In this document: in pieces, positions 1-13,199 of the stretch
Layout of the letters: each line of letters begins with the position of its first letter
Numbering within the stretch: the first letter of the stretch is position 1
NCBI RefSeq assembly: GCF_001540865.1
Contig: NC_033636.1
Span: forward strand, 3,491,069-3,555,068
Direction: 5' to 3'
From: Ananas comosus
Taxonomy: Eukaryota; Streptophyta; Magnoliopsida; Poales; Bromeliaceae
DNA: 64,000 nucleotides
The notes under the pieces: generated by a model
What the model saw: only the letters and a program-made list of their open reading frames with translations
What the model was told of the DNA's origin: nothing
Databases searched by the model: none
Program-made: the position numbers and the translations under genes

Positions 1-393
1 TTTCCTTTTGCATTAGCACCACCTATGTACTTGAGAGATTTATATAGGTGAGGATTTGGAGAGCTATGGATGTATTTTGGTGATGACCTAGTAAACATGT
101 ACCTATTTTAGAAAAGATGTAAATGTAACTTGAGGCAAATGAATGCAATGTGATGTAATAGCTAGTAATCTCTCTTTATTTCACTTGTATATGCTTGTGG
201 ATTCTTGCTCTTAGTTGTTGGCACTGGTTGTGCCCTTCGTTGATTGTGTATGTATAGAATTTCTATTCCTGGGCAAATTCTTATACATGCTATGGTTGCT
301 TAGCCTTGGGCGGACAGGGGAGGTATTGTCCGTTCGACATCTGTTCGACATGCCCGAACCGAACTAAATTGGTAGCGGTTCCGGGGCGTGACA
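1..393 (+). mobile_element. 3' end of a gypsy-type LTR
   Basis: The sequence ends in GGGGCGTGACA at 383-393. This is the reverse complement of the TGTCACGCCCC terminus that opens several minus-strand LTRs in this window (4679, 4819, 8170). The 5' part lies outside the window, so neither its length nor its target duplication can be judged. It could be a solo LTR or the 3' LTR of a complete element. Confidence 0.7.
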
Positions 394-705
394 CTTGTAT
401 TGTTGTGGCACGCTATACAAATATAGGAAAAACTCTGTCCACCTAGACAATGGGGTCCTGTATTTATGGCGAGTCTGTCTCATCTCTAGGTTATAAAAAA
501 AATGGTATTTCTGCTAATCTTATTTTCAAATTTGACCATAATTTCTTATAAAAAGGGAATCCGAAGACGTAACAATCTGAACTTATACTTATTTCTATAA
601 TAGATAGTTTTTGCTTATATCCGAACCGAACTAAGTGTAAATGTAAAATGTACACGCAGACAAGGAATGTATAGACATTATTTTCCTAAATAGACAGTCC
701 GTCCC
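394..705. other. Unassigned spacer
   Basis: AT-rich sequence between the LTR end and the large inverted-repeat element. I see no open frame of note, no repeat shared with the rest of the window and no RNA gene. Confidence 0.5.
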
Positions 706-1230
706 AGGACTTTTTTATAAAATGACCCTCCAAAAATTTGCAATTTGGAAAATGACCCTATCAAAATTTTATTTAGAAAACCCTCCTTTCGCCACGTGGG
801 CGCCAGGTCAGAAATTTCTTATGAAGAGGTGAATCGTTCACCGTCTTCAATAAGGCGGTGAACGATTCACCGCCTTTGTAATATATATTATAAAGGCTGT
901 GAATGGTTCACCGCCTTCACTAAGGCGGTGAACCATTCACCGCCTTTAGGGCAAAACCCACCTCCAGCACAAATCCGCCTTTCCAAATGTTGAGGGCTGT
1001 GCCCTTGAGAAGACGGTGCATGGTTCAACGCATTCACTAAGGCGGTGAACCATTCATCGCCTTTAGCGCAAACCGAACGCAAATCCGCGTTATGAAGTGA
1101 TGAGGGCTGTGCCCTAGAGAAGATGATGAATCGTTCAGCGTCTTCACTAAGGCGATGAACCATTCACCGCTTTATGAAGACGGTTAACGATTCACCATCT
1201 TCATTAGGTATACCCCACCCCAACACCTCT
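706..1230 (+). repeat. Left terminal inverted repeat with palindromes
   Basis: This block pairs with 13200-13776 in reverse complement. It contains repeated near-palindromes around GGTGAACSATTCACC, each followed by a short purine/pyrimidine spacer. The 1060-1230 part is a further diverged repetition of the same unit. Confidence 0.7.
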
Positions 1231-2071
1231 TCCTCTCTCTCGTGCTTTCGCTCTCTCTTTCTCTCTCTCTCTTTTTCTCTGCCCCTTCCTTGCCAAGAGC
1301 CCTCGCCGGTCGCTGCCGCCCCTGCCATTGTCGGCCTCGTTGGTCGTCGCCGCCCCTACCGCGGTCGCCACGGCCGGTCGCTGTCGCAGGTAGCTTCATC
1401 AGCAACAAACATTGCAGGTAGCTCCATGGCATTGTTAGATTTTCATTTAAGTTAGGTTTTTATTTAATTTTATTACTCTTTAGGTATTGTTGGCTACTTG
1501 CTCCATGGCATTGTTATTATCGTAGGTATTGTAGGTATTGTTGTCATTATTGACATTGTTAGACTTGTAAAAATTAGGTTTAAATTAGGTTAAGCCATTA
1601 GCCTAGTTTAAACTAAGTTTAAAGTTTTTGTAGGTATTGTAGTTTAAGCTAGGTTTAAAAATACGAGCTCTTTCTTGTCAAAACTGTTTGTTGGAATTTG
1701 TGCGGGGGTAAGGAAGCCTTCATGTGGTCCCTTAGCTTTTTTCTTTATTAATTTTTTGTATTATATTCATTAGATATTTTGAGAGAAGATTTGAGAGTTT
1801 TTTTTTCTGTATAGTTAAAATGGCTAATCGTTGGATGTCTTTAAGTATTCATTACAGCGTTTATCATTGACTTACCAGCCTCGTGAGCAGACCGAGAGAG
1901 CTTTGGTATAAAGTCCCATATATTAACTATTATTTTAATCTTATATTTAATATAGTTTGGGAAAAGTGAGTTTTTATTTATAATGCAAGTGGACGCATTA
2001 TGACAGACTCATTACAGCATTAGACAGCTAGTTCATGATCTGCCTACAATCCATACGATGCTAGAGTCTTT

Positions 2072-3845
2072 TGTTAGAAAGGATGTGTACGGTAAAATCG
2101 CATCAAAAAAAGAAATTAAACAAATTTGATTTTAAAAAAACTCTTGAGATCCGATCTCAAGAACCACGCAATTAGAATCCTTCGTGTTCTTTAAGATTAA
2201 AGAGGAAAGGCAAAATCTAATCTTTACCTTTGCGAGGATAGATCTTCACCGCAATGTGATGATCGTGGAATTAGGTTCTCTTGAAGCCACACATGCGTCT
2301 GGTCTCTATAGGTATCCACACGAGGTTGGTGATTTGATTGATGTCCTCACCGAAGTGCCAGCTTCCTTGCAAAGGACGTCCTTCTTACTAGAAGATGGAA
2401 GAGAGGAAGAAAAAGAGAGATGATGACTAGGGTTTTCTAAGAACTCCCGTATTTTATATAGAGGGACATAATCCTCATTTTAATGATATAATAATCATTA
2501 AGGATAAGTGCAAATCTAGATTTAAATTTATCCTTTCCTTAATTGGTTTCCTAATTTGATTCGACTGATTCGACTTGAACTTTATCTTAATTTAATCATA
2601 TCAAATTAATAATACAATATTTGCACATAAATCCTCTCATAATTTACTAACTATTAGTAAGTCCTCTCTTATAACATTTATACTTTAATACCACTAATTT
2701 GTAACAATTATAAATTAGTCCAATTATCAACATATTGACAATTAGGTCCTCCGGCAATTTAAAAATCGTGATCTAGCTATCCGATCAGTTACAACCTCTT
2801 ATGTGTGTGAACCCATAGATTCTATTCTATTTGGTAGTGAGATATATTTTGATCACTTTCAACAATATCACTGAAACTCCTTTCAGTGGATCAAAATAAT
2901 TCCAATTCAGTCAAATGAGAATTATCGATCATGTAGATAATTCTCATGAGTCTCACAATCCACCAGTGACGCCTAGCAGCATATAGTGGCATTCCAGTAG
3001 AATGGAATACTAAACCTCTTGGTGCAGTTATCGTATGATACAGTTCTCCTATCATGAGTCCCAACTAGATAGAGGTCATGGAATAACTCGTCAAACCCCG
3101 TCGTCTGTCATATGTCAAATTTATTCGACTCGAGTTTCTAATATCGGAAACTCTTTTCGGGTATTAACTCTTCCATGACTAAGATCTTCTAAACTCGATC
3201 ACATAAATCACATAGGACTAACGCTCCTATCTACCAAGGAAGATAGATTCTACATAAGTACACACCCTATTCCTATAATGAACCTACTGCAGCCAACATG
3301 CACCGCAAGGACCCGAATGACTAGGGATCAAGTATATGTACAGTCAAACTACAGTAACCTCATTGTGAATAGCTGAGGCACCACAGGTCAAAGGACCAGT
3401 CACACTATTTAACATTAAGTAAGTCACTGACAAGTGAGTAGACATCCAAGTGACTTCTCACGTTGGTCACGCTCGGTACCCTTGTTCTCTAACAACCACT
3501 TGCATATTCGCTTCAGTGTCCCCCCACTGTCGACTCGAGACTCGTCTACCCAGAAAAGGAAGCGACCTATGCACCAATCTTATTAGATCAATCACCGTCC
3601 CTGTGTTGATCTATCGATTGGAAGCATTTAGGAATTAACCACCAATGATACGTGTCTCAAATTCTCAACTCTTAAGAATATATATCATCATCTTATTAAT
3701 TCCTTGGACGATTCATGGACACATACAAAACATGAATAGAATAAGAACCCAAATTTATTCATAATATTTTAAAGTCAAATACAAATTTATGTCCTAAAAA
3801 AAAATATGTGTCGACCTGGTTAGCTTCTAGGGCATACATCTAACA
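2072..3845 (-). mobile_element. Solo LTR of a Ty1/copia element
   Basis: On the minus strand it starts TGTTAGATGTATGCCCTAGA, a terminus I know from plant Ty1/copia LTRs, and it closes with TCTAACA. The 7-bp ends are thus perfect inverted repeats. It is flanked by TCTTT at 2067-2071 and 3846-3850, a perfect 5-bp target duplication. No internal domain is present, so this 1774-bp unit is a solo LTR left by LTR-LTR recombination. It interrupts the reading frame of the surrounding Mutator-like element. Confidence 0.85.
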
Positions 3846-3995
3846 TCTTTGATGGGCATCTGTGCCCATATTGAGTTGTTACTGGAGCATGTTCCTATCA
3901 TACCTGTTGTCATGGATATAGGGGGTCGAGATTTAGGTTATGCCTCGATATCGGGTCATCAAATGCGAATTCACCTTTTCCTATTGGACCATATT

Positions 3996-4518
3996 TGTGA
4001 CGCACTGGACCTTTGCAAATTGCGAGGTTCGAGTGTTTGGATGTATTTCGAGCTTTTCCACACTTAGTGGAGGGTTGTAGAATGTTTTCCGACCTAAAGA
4101 GTTCGAAAACTGGAATTTTGGATAAGTTCTGAGAGTTTTCACTCTCGGGGACCGGTCCCTGGAAGGAGAGACCGGTCCCCCAGTGAGCAGTGCTGCGGCA
4201 GCCTTGAGGCAACCGGTCCCTGGCGGGCGAGACCGGTCCCCGAGCGCGTCTACGCAGTGAGAGACCGATCCCGCGCAGNTTGAGGCAGATGTTGTACTTC
4301 TTATTGTTTCTTTTATTGTCTAGCTTTATTTCTATACTTTGGTGTAGATGATAGAACTTTACTCGCTCTGATATCATTAGTTGCTAGTTATTTTACTTCT
4401 CTATTTGTTCTATCTCTTGCTTTACTTCCGCTTTTATTGTAGACGCCTTATATGTGTAGACATATGGCGGGTCTGGGCACGCTACCGGGAGGGCCTCCGC
4501 CGGTCCTCGGGCGTGACA
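3996..4518 (+). mobile_element. Gypsy-type solo LTR containing a sequence gap
   Basis: It begins TGTGACGCACTGG, ends CGGGCGTGACA and is flanked by ATATT at 3991-3995 and 4519-4523. Both ends match the reverse complement of the LTR at 4819-7657, so they are one family in opposite orientation. It is only 523 bp against 2839 bp for its relative. The N at 4279 probably stands for unsequenced LTR. Its U3 has GGGACCGGTCCC-type palindromes at 4145-4245 where the relative has TGTACCGGTACA. Confidence 0.8.
4279..4279. other. Single N (assembly gap)
   Basis: A lone N inside the shortened LTR 3996-4518, just after GC-rich palindromic repeats. About 2.3 kb expected from the LTR relative is absent, so the true gap is probably large. 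Confidence 0.6.
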
Positions 4519-4818
4519 ATATTCGACATCGAGCCAGCAGGTGTCACGATCTCCATCTCCTACTGACGCTGGAGTTATGCCCGCCGCCCCTTCGACATTT
4601 TCTTTTTTGACATTGGACTCACTTCCGCCACCAGTCTCTCGAGTGTACTTTAAATCTGTCTATTCTCGTCATCATGGCTGTCACGCCCAGAGCCCGCCAA
4701 TTTGGTTGGTTCGAGTACGCCAACAGACGCCGGACAGACAGCACCTCCTCTGTTTGCCCAAGGCTTAACAAGACATCAACATGTATATAAATTTTGCGCA
4801 AGCAGAAACATACATATA

Positions 4819-7657
4819 TGTCACGCCCCGGGACCCGGCATAGGCCCGCCCGGTGCGTGCCCAGACTGGCCATATGCCTGTACATATAAGGCGTCTACAA
4901 CAAAGAGGTATGAAAGATAAGAGTAAGCAGTAACTAGAGATATCAGAGCAAGTATACAACTAATTCTACCAACAGAAATGAAAGAAAGAGAACTACTCAA
5001 TTAAAGTATAACATAGTGTAATATAGCAACCGTCTCAAAATACGCACAAAAGGGTGGTCTCTATACACAGATACAACTCTCAACCTCTCCAAAATAAAAC
5101 CAATGAGAGGTATACCACCTATCAAAAAGTCCCTCGCCAAAGCAAGCTAGCTCGAGGCGACACCCTTGCCGCGATCCCTTGCCTCTCCCGGAGTGGAAGG
5201 CTCTTAAAGGAAACATAAAACAGAGGGCGTGAAAACTATAATTTATAGTTCCCAATGGGCAATTACTGACCTGAGCAAAATGCACCACTAGGCCCAAAAG
5301 CATGAGTAGATAAAAGAACTACTAGTAAGCTATGATATGTAAAGCATGTAAAGAAATGCTAATCTACAATGTCACAAGCATACATGATGTCAACATGGTA
5401 TACATCTATTCTTATCATTGTCCAATATGCTAATACATGGCTTGTATGCTCCAACATGGCAAATAAGTATGCTATAATGCAATCGGCAATACTATAAAGT
5501 ATACTATATGTCTAAATGCCCAATAAATCCAACTACTATGAACTGTCTAGTAGTGATTATTACTTATATGACTCCGTGTCGATTTTCATTTCTAATTAAG
5601 GATCTACACAAGGTAGTCCGGCTTGTGCTGCCTAAGTGCCCGTGGTAGCTCCAGCATTCCCACTAAAGGAATGAGTCTATCCATGTAGGCCCCGTAGGCT
5701 TCTCAATACCACACGAGCGATCACAAGTCGCGTAGGCTAACTCCGGAGTGCCAGCTTGTAGGGAGCGACCCTCACAAGCGTGTGCGAATGTGCACAAATG
5801 GCAAGCAAGCGTAATCATCACAAGTCGCGTAGGCTAACTTCGAAGTGCCGGCTTGAATGAAGCGACCCTCACAAGCGTGTGCGAATGAGCACAAATGGCA
5901 AGCAAGCGTAGTCATCATCTGAAAAATTCGATCATCATGTCTCTAACATGATAATAGCCACTAGCAACCTAACGGTCTAGTTCTATGTCTCAATGTGAAG
6001 TTCTAATATTCACTAAGTCTAATGCCCCTTTATGACATTAGAACATTGCTATAACCCAGCATATTTCAAATTCAAGGCCCCTTTATGGCATTATCTTACT
6101 AAGTTCACACATAGCTCAAGCTCAATGTCACTTCATGACATTAGCTCACTAAATCCATACATAATTCAAGCCTAATGTCCATTTATGACATTAGCTTACT
6201 AAATCCATACATAGTCCAAGCCTAATGTCCCTTCATAACATTAGCTTACTAAATCCATACATAGTCCAAGCCTAATGTCCATTTATGATATTTACTTACT
6301 AAATCATACTTCACTCGAGTCTAATGCCACTTTATGACATTATGTTAGCTTCTATGCTAGGCATGAGTTCTAAGTCCAAGAGTGCAACGCACATATCATT
6401 TTCACCAAATGAAATATGATTCCAGGCCACAAATAAGAATACTATTCACATGCTTAAACCCAACATGGAACTCTCTACTACATAGAGGTCTAAGAATGCA
6501 ATATACATAACAGATGTATTTTAAGCATTCTAAAATTTTCAAATATTCTATCTAGCATGAATATGCATGCATTTTTATTTTTTGATAAATAAAAACCATC
6601 ATAGGGATGATTTATTCCATTTTGGTGAGGCCAAACCCACCGAGTCTCCTCGGGACCCTTCGTTTGCGCGAAAGGAGTTGTCCACAATTCTCCTAGCACC
6701 CTAAAGGTAACAAAAGGAGAGTTACATGAACGTTACGAGCAACACATAGATCAATCATTAACCGAATCACAAAAAAGGGCAAAACTTACCTAAGATGGTG
6801 ATAGTCTCTCTTGATCTCCAAAAGGGAGCTAGAACTCTTCCAATCCAACCTAGAGGAAGGTTCTAATCCAAGAAATCAAGCTCCAAAAGTCCTAAATCCA
6901 AAATGCCCAAATAAACCCTAAGTTTTCATTTCTAGGGTTTCAATTAACATAAAGCATCAAAACTAAAATCTAGAGGAAGAGACTTGCTACCAAACTCATT
7001 AGAAGCATCAAACAAGGTTCAAAGTCCACAAAGGGTGATGATCTTCCCTCCAACAAGCCCCAAGTCCAAGCCTTCAAGCCTTCATCAAGGTAGAAGAAGC
7101 ACCAAGGAGCAAAAAAGGAGATCAAACTATAAATCCCAAGCAAAAGGGGAAGAATAGACCAAAGAGGAGAAGAAAGAGGAAGCCCTACCTTGTTCTCTAC
7201 CTTCCTCAGCTCAAGGGAAGCCCTAGGGGGCGTGGGGGCTGATATAGAATTGCTACAATGTAATTACACCCCTGAAAAACTGCTATCTTTGTAGTCTGGC
7301 AAAGTGTACTGGTACAAGAGAAAGTGTACCGGCACAACTCCCACGAATGCGCAAACACGAGCCTCGGGTTGGCCAATAACCACATGTGTACCAGTACAAC
7401 CATCGAGTTGTCACCGGTACACTTTCTGTACCGGTACAACCATCAAGGTGTACCGGTACACAGCCCTCCAAAACCAAATCCGAGAGTAGACCAAAAATCC
7501 AATCTTTTGGATTTTGGTGCTAAGTTTTAAACCTCAATTCTCGGGATGCGAGCCATGGGTCGGAACGCTATCTGCGATCCTCCAGAATACTTGGAAAAAC
7601 TCGAAATACAGATCAAACACTCGAACCTCGCAATTTGCGAAGATCCAGTGTATTACA
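4819..7657 (-). mobile_element. Nested gypsy-type solo LTR, first inner copy
   Basis: It begins TGTCACGCCCCGGGACCC and ends GTGTATTACA, with a perfect ATATA duplication at 4814-4818 and 7658-7662. At 2839 bp it is a whole LTR without internal domain. It sits inside the LTR 4679-12726. U3 (right side) carries about seven TGTACCGGTACA-type palindromes at 7302-7465. Direct repeats with a period of about 100 bp, CACAAGTCGCGTAGGCTAAC, lie near 5720-5920, and a series of short repeats built on CTAATGTCC lies at 6000-6340. Confidence 0.85.
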
Positions 7658-8169
7658 ATATACATGGCTTTCACGAGGGCAAGCAATAGCCAAAAGTGAA
7701 AGTTCTATACTAAACATCCATACAAGTACTATGATTCATTTTAATCACATACATGCATATACACATTTACATTCTTTCATTCTTATCATTTTATACATCA
7801 TAAGCTCTCAAAAATACATAGCATTTCTTTCATCCAAAACATAAGCTTTTACATGTAAGCACCATTTATACATTGGCCCTTCATAAACAAAGGGTACTAA
7901 TAACAGGTATGAAGCTATACTCGGGTAATTACTGTCTAAGGCGCGATACCTTTACCGTGATCGTCGATCGACTCACTTGGCCCCAGCTCTGTAGATTATA
8001 GTGGGGTGAGAACTACAACGAAGTTTCCAGTGGGGTCGGCCGCCGACCTCGCCGACTTTCCCACTAGGTCTAAATCAGGCATAAGTAGAAGAATAAAGCA
8101 GATAGATAGGTAACCATGCTAAACAAATGCAGCTATTATGCCTGAACAAATGTTATCAATAAGGATGCT

Positions 8170-11041
8170 TGTCACGCCCCGTGCCCCGCCTATTTTGTCG
8201 GGTTCGGGCACGTTAACAGACCGCCGAACGGACAGGGTTTTCCCTGTACCGCGGACAGAGTCTCCCCTGTACGTCCAAGGCGTTGCAATCCATACAATGT
8301 ACGAAGTTCCAACCAGGAACACATTTCATTAGAAGATTGCATAAGGAAGTATCGAAAACATAAAACAACTAAGTTATTACAGCATTCAACTTTAGATGCC
8401 TTTTTACAACACAATTACATTTTTAAACTTTTACATTCAACTTCCAATAATACAATCTAGTTATTACATCACTTAATACAAGTTTTGTACTTTGCCTTTA
8501 AACCCCTAAGCTAGACCACCAACTCGGGTATATCTACCTCTGGTCTCTGGGGTAGGGCGCTATCTACGGAGCTACGCCCTTACCTTGCACCGCCGCGCCG
8601 CTCACGTGTGTACCTGTAACACCCCAAAACAACGTGGGGTGAGAACCAACTCCATGGTTCCCAGTGGGTACGGCCACCCAAGGAAAAAGCTCGACCAATA
8701 GGTCTAATGAGGCCCTACAACATATTAGTCCAATAATGTACAACAAATGTTTATGCGATATTGAACTAAATGTCATGCCTCCCAATATGCAAAATGAAAC
8801 TATGCAACCAACCAAGTAGATTACTTTAATTCTACTCTTTAACCTTAGTCATTCTTTGTCCTTGACCATTATTTACTCATAGCTATTCTTTTCTCTTAGC
8901 TATTCTTTATTCTTTATTCTTTATTCATAGATACAACTTGCTCATTGGCCATTCTTTTCTAAGGTTATTCTTATCTTGGTCACACTATGCCACTCGACTC
9001 GGTCTTGAGTCAATCAACTGCGGATAATCCGCGCTCCGTCCGGCTCGAGGTGAAGGAACTCTCACATGCACCTCAGCTAACTAGAGCCCACCGCGCTCCA
9101 TGACTTAGCCACCCGGTGGCGAAATCGTCACACACGCCACGAACAATGGTTCAAGTCAACCAGCGGTATAATCCACAACCCGGCTCAACCGGTATAAACC
9201 ACAATTCGGCTCACCCATCCGGCGGCGAAATCGTCGCACACGCCACGTCGATGGTATAGCCCCGGACAGCGAAATCGTTACACACGCCCAACACCACTCT
9301 CGGTGTTCCATAAGCTCTTGGATTCCGAAATCCACTTTCACATAACTCAAGGGTTGGTCTTAACCCTATGGTATCGACCTACTTAGGTACATTATCCTTT
9401 TCATTCTAGGTCCACTTGACTCTAGGCTTAATGCTTTTACCACTCAACCTAGGTTTACTTTATCTCTAGGCTCATTATCTTTATCTCACAATCTAGGTTG
9501 ACTTAACTCTAGGTTCATTCTCAACCTATATTCTCTAACATTAGGTTCACAATCATTCTTATCCAACCTATGTTTATTAACACTAGGTTACATGCCACAC
9601 ATTCAACCTATGTTTATTAACACTAGGTTCAATATTACTCTTGTTCAACCTATGTCTTTGACACTAGGTTCAATGCCACTCGATCTACGTATATATATAT
9701 GTCCACATGCACATGTCCTTTAACATAGTTCTCTATATGTCAACTTGAACTCACTAATATTTCTATAACATGTTCATCATGTGTTCTTTGAGCATTCTTA
9801 CTCTATATCAATATGCACTTTATCTAGCATGCATTCTCTTTAGCAGTCACTACAACACGCTTATCATACATTTTCTTTAGCATTCTTACATTAGCATTTC
9901 TATGCATGCAACATGACTAATATATGTCATTTAATTTATGCTTTCCACTAGCATTATCTACACTATGTTATCGTGCACTATTTGGTAGCTCACATAGTAT
10001 TCGTTTTATGCATTTATACATTCTACCATTAGCTACCATAATATGCATCAATGATAAATACTCATCTTAGACATACAGGTGACCTAGTCACTTCGGTAAA
10101 CACAACCCACCTCGATTCGCACTCCGATTGCTTGCAGTCACTTACAATCGGCCTCCCGCGGCACCCGTGACCCGGTTCGGCCCGAACTCTCGCGTGACCA
10201 CCCGAACGGCCACCAATCTCCGATCCGGAAATTATAGGTCTACGGTTAGTTGTCACGAGCCCATGATTCCGATTTCATAATTTTTGGATGTCGCCTCGGC
10301 CCTCCAGGCGGAAACGACGCTTTAACGGTCAGTTTCTTCAATAACTTCGCGTAGGCTCGACGAATCGTCAAACCGACTTTACCAACGTGTTCGTGTACCT
10401 CTCCAAGCTTGTTCTCTTGCACAAGGAGAAGAGGATGAAGATGGCTCTCTTCCTCTTAGTCTTTTTCTCCCTTCTTTTCTTCTTTTTTTTCTTCTCTTTT
10501 CTTCTTTTTCTTTCCCCTTTTCTTGCTCACGGTTGAGAGAGGGAGAGAGACACAAGAGAGGGAGAGAAGGTTGGCTGCTGCAGTGAAGGGAGGGTTGGGT
10601 TATTTGTTAGTATATAACAATTGCAAATAAACCCCCCACACAATCATATTTGCAGCAAACCAAATCTGTGCTGTTCTGCCAAAGTGTACCGGTACACTTT
10701 CCCGTGTCACCGGTAACATGAGTACGCAGAGGCCAAAACCGAGAACTGCTTCTCGGTTTCATAGCATTTGTACCGGTACACACCAGGGGATGTACTGGTA
10801 CACTTTCGATTTTCCTCTCAAACCCGAGAGCAAGTTTTTCTCCTTGGGTCGCTTGCTGTACTAGTACAACCATCAACTTGTACCAGTACACTTTGCTCCA
10901 GAACTCAGTTTTAGCTCGTTTTCGACTCTATTTTGCTCCGATCGATGCTAAAACCATTCTAACTTCTTTAGAACACGCTTTTAGCTCTTCCAAGCTAATA
11001 TACACCGCAACTTAATAACTTTAGAAGTTCGGTATGTTACA
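8170..11041 (-). mobile_element. Nested gypsy-type solo LTR, second inner copy
   Basis: It begins TGTCACGCCCCGTGCCCC and ends CGGTATGTTACA, with a perfect ATGCT duplication at 8165-8169 and 11042-11046. The 2872-bp unit is a complete LTR inserted in the LTR 4679-12726. The transcript-end region has the shared motif GGGGTGAGAAC followed by CCCAGTGGGTACGGCC (8636-8690). CT-rich promoter-proximal sequence lies at 10430-10560, and TGTACCGGTACA-type palindromes are at 10680-10895. Confidence 0.85.
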
Positions 11042-12743
11042 ATGCTCATGATGCATGCAAAGTCCATTTTCCAATACCCAATCCTCTTGACTAACCCGTA
11101 GGTTTCGCCCACAAAAACTCACCAACTCAAATCCCTACTATCGGGGAGATACGCTACACCCGACGGGACCGTCCTCTGGGGAAACTCCAACCCAGTGATG
11201 ACTACTCCGGAGCTCATCGCTCGAGGCGGTGCGACGGCCCTCAAGCCAAGACTTATAGGGGAGTATGATCCAATCCTTAACTATAAGGATGTCAAGTTCA
11301 ATCCGATCCTTAACTATAAGAATATTATGCTCACTCAAATCCTTAACTATAAGGATGCCTCAACTATGAGGATATCATGTTCACATATGCTACAATGCCA
11401 AATATCTCATTCTCTTGCATTCCTTATACTCATTAATGCCACACACACTAAGTATTCCATGTTCTTGCATTTACTATACTCATTAATGCCACACAGTAAG
11501 TGTTTTGCTCTCTTGCATTAATTTGTCTCATTAATGCCACACACACTAAGTGTTTTGCTTTCTTTAGCATTTCTATACTCATTAATGCCACACACACTAC
11601 ATTACTCATGTCATAATGTCACTAAGTTTTTTGCCTCAGCTAGGTTCTTGTCACAATTCATACATTCATAGGGTTTACAACTTGTTCAATAGCTCACTAA
11701 CATCTCATAGGCATCTTGTACTCGAAGTATGCAAGCATTATGTTCTCAACTCAACCCTACAATGCATGAATTTCATATACACACATGTGCTCAAGAAGTG
11801 ACATTTAGACATAAAAGAAAATTCAAGGATTTCGGATAGCATCACCCACCTTGCAGGGTTGCTAAAGTGCTATGATTCAAATCCCGTGATTTTTAGCCAC
11901 CTATTTTCCTTGACTGCGGCAAAACGAAGCCAAAATAGGCTTTTTCCCTAATTTCTTTGCGTAGGCTCGTCGGATCTTTGAACCGAGTCTCCCAACGCGT
12001 CGATTTACTCGTCAGTTAGGGCTACAAGAGATCAATTCCAAACTTAGATCTCTTTTGCACAAAACCCTAACACAACCCTAGATTCTGTCATCTTTTCCCA
12101 TCAAGTCCTCAAACATGGAGAAACATGGAGAAAACCAAGCATTACATCTCCTAGAAACACATACTAGAAGGAGATAGCTAGACCCTAGCTAAAACATGAA
12201 AACCTATCTTTAGATTCCAAGTTTTCCTTCCACACCCTTGCACAATAGCAAACTCCACCCTCAACTTAATCTTCTTCTCCACCAAGGTCCCTCCAAGAGC
12301 CTCTATTGCACCCACCCTAGTGAGAGAGAGAAGGAGAGAGAGTTTTAGAGAGAGAAAGGGAGAGGGTTTCCTCTTTGGTAGTAAATGTGAGGGAAAGTGA
12401 GAGAGATGAGTGACCATCACCCCCAAATAGCCCCCACTTGCACACAATTGCACAAAACACCCTCCACTCCTCTTATCTCACACTGCCCAAACTGGGCATT
12501 TTCGGGCTACGAGGTTTGGACCCTGCATAGGGTCCGGACCCCATGAGCATATTTTCTGCAAAAATTACAGAATTTTCTCCCAACTGCTCACCAAGGTCCT
12601 CTACAACCCTCAAGTGCCATTCCAACGCATTTCGGGCTTTCCGAAGCATTCCGAAGCGATCCACTTCGCACTTTAGTCAATTTGGCTAAAGTTCGGTATA
12701 ACCTACCGAAGTTTCGGTATATTACAATGGCGCGTCATCATAA

Positions 12744-12989
12744 CAGCCCCGCCTAGCATCTACACCGGCCACTGTCGAGGATGATCGACTTAAGCTAAAG
12801 GAGACTCGGGTGATTCTAGAGCATCCTGAGGGCATCATTATCGCGGATATCGATCAGATGGCCGATATCGAGCCACTTGATGACGTACCTCCTGTTGACC
12901 TTGATGTTGATCATAGCCGTAGACGTGGACATAGGTGTGCACGAGGACGTGGCCGAGGATGTCGAGGGAGAGGAAGATCGAGATACTAA
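12744..12989 (+). pseudogene. C-terminal part of the Mutator-borne frame
   Basis: An 81-codon open stretch ends at TAA 12987-12989. It has an acidic middle (DIDQMADIEPLDDVPPVDLD) and a tail of repeated Arg-Gly (RGRGRGCRGRGRSRY). The tail suggests an RNA- or DNA-binding end. No family could be assigned. It has no start codon of its own and continues the frame interrupted by the LTR block 4679-12726. Confidence 0.45.
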
Positions 12990-13199
12990 CATTTATATAA
13001 TTTAGATCGAACATATTGTATAATATTATATATCTCTTTATTTAGTTCATATTTGTATATCTTGTTGTGTTTTTGTTGATATTCCTACGCTATTAATTAT
13101 ATCTTGTTGTTCTACTTGTCTTGTTGTATTTCTTGTTGAAATCTTTGTTCTCGTGAAATTTCTTGCTTCAAATTTGTACAAATTGTTGTTAAAAACTAG

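Larger units (their letters stand above)
4679..12726 (-). mobile_element. Gypsy-type solo LTR split by two later solo LTRs
   Basis: Its pieces are 4679-4818, 7663-8169 and 11047-12726, about 2.33 kb in total. It begins TGTCACGCCCAGAGCCC and ends CGGTATATTACA. The outer flanks ATGGC at 4674-4678 and 12727-12731 are a perfect 5-bp target duplication, which proves the three pieces are one insertion. A GGTCCGGACC palindrome lies about 190 bp from its 5' end (near 12530). No gag or pol remains. Confidence 0.85.
1840..12989 (+). pseudogene. Interrupted reading frame carried by the Mutator-like element
   Basis: Removing the copia LTR at 2072-3845, the LTR at 3996-4518 and the nested LTR block 4679-12726, with one target copy each, joins the pieces ending 2071 and starting 3851, 4524 and 12732 in one frame. 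Only a TGA (3872-3874) and a TAA (12741-12743) interrupt it. The rebuilt frame reads through a Ser/Pro-rich stretch (SPSPTDAGVMPAAPST, near 4550) and ends in an Arg-Gly-rich tail (stop at 12987-12989). An upstream piece at 1840-1915 also looks coding, including YQPREQTERALV. I do not recognise the protein; it could be an element-borne or captured plant gene. It is certainly non-functional here. Confidence 0.5.

Noticed and set aside
888..1455. Short frames of 80-93 codons on both strands
   Set aside because: They arise from the palindromic inverted repeat and CT-rich sequence of the Mutator-like element.
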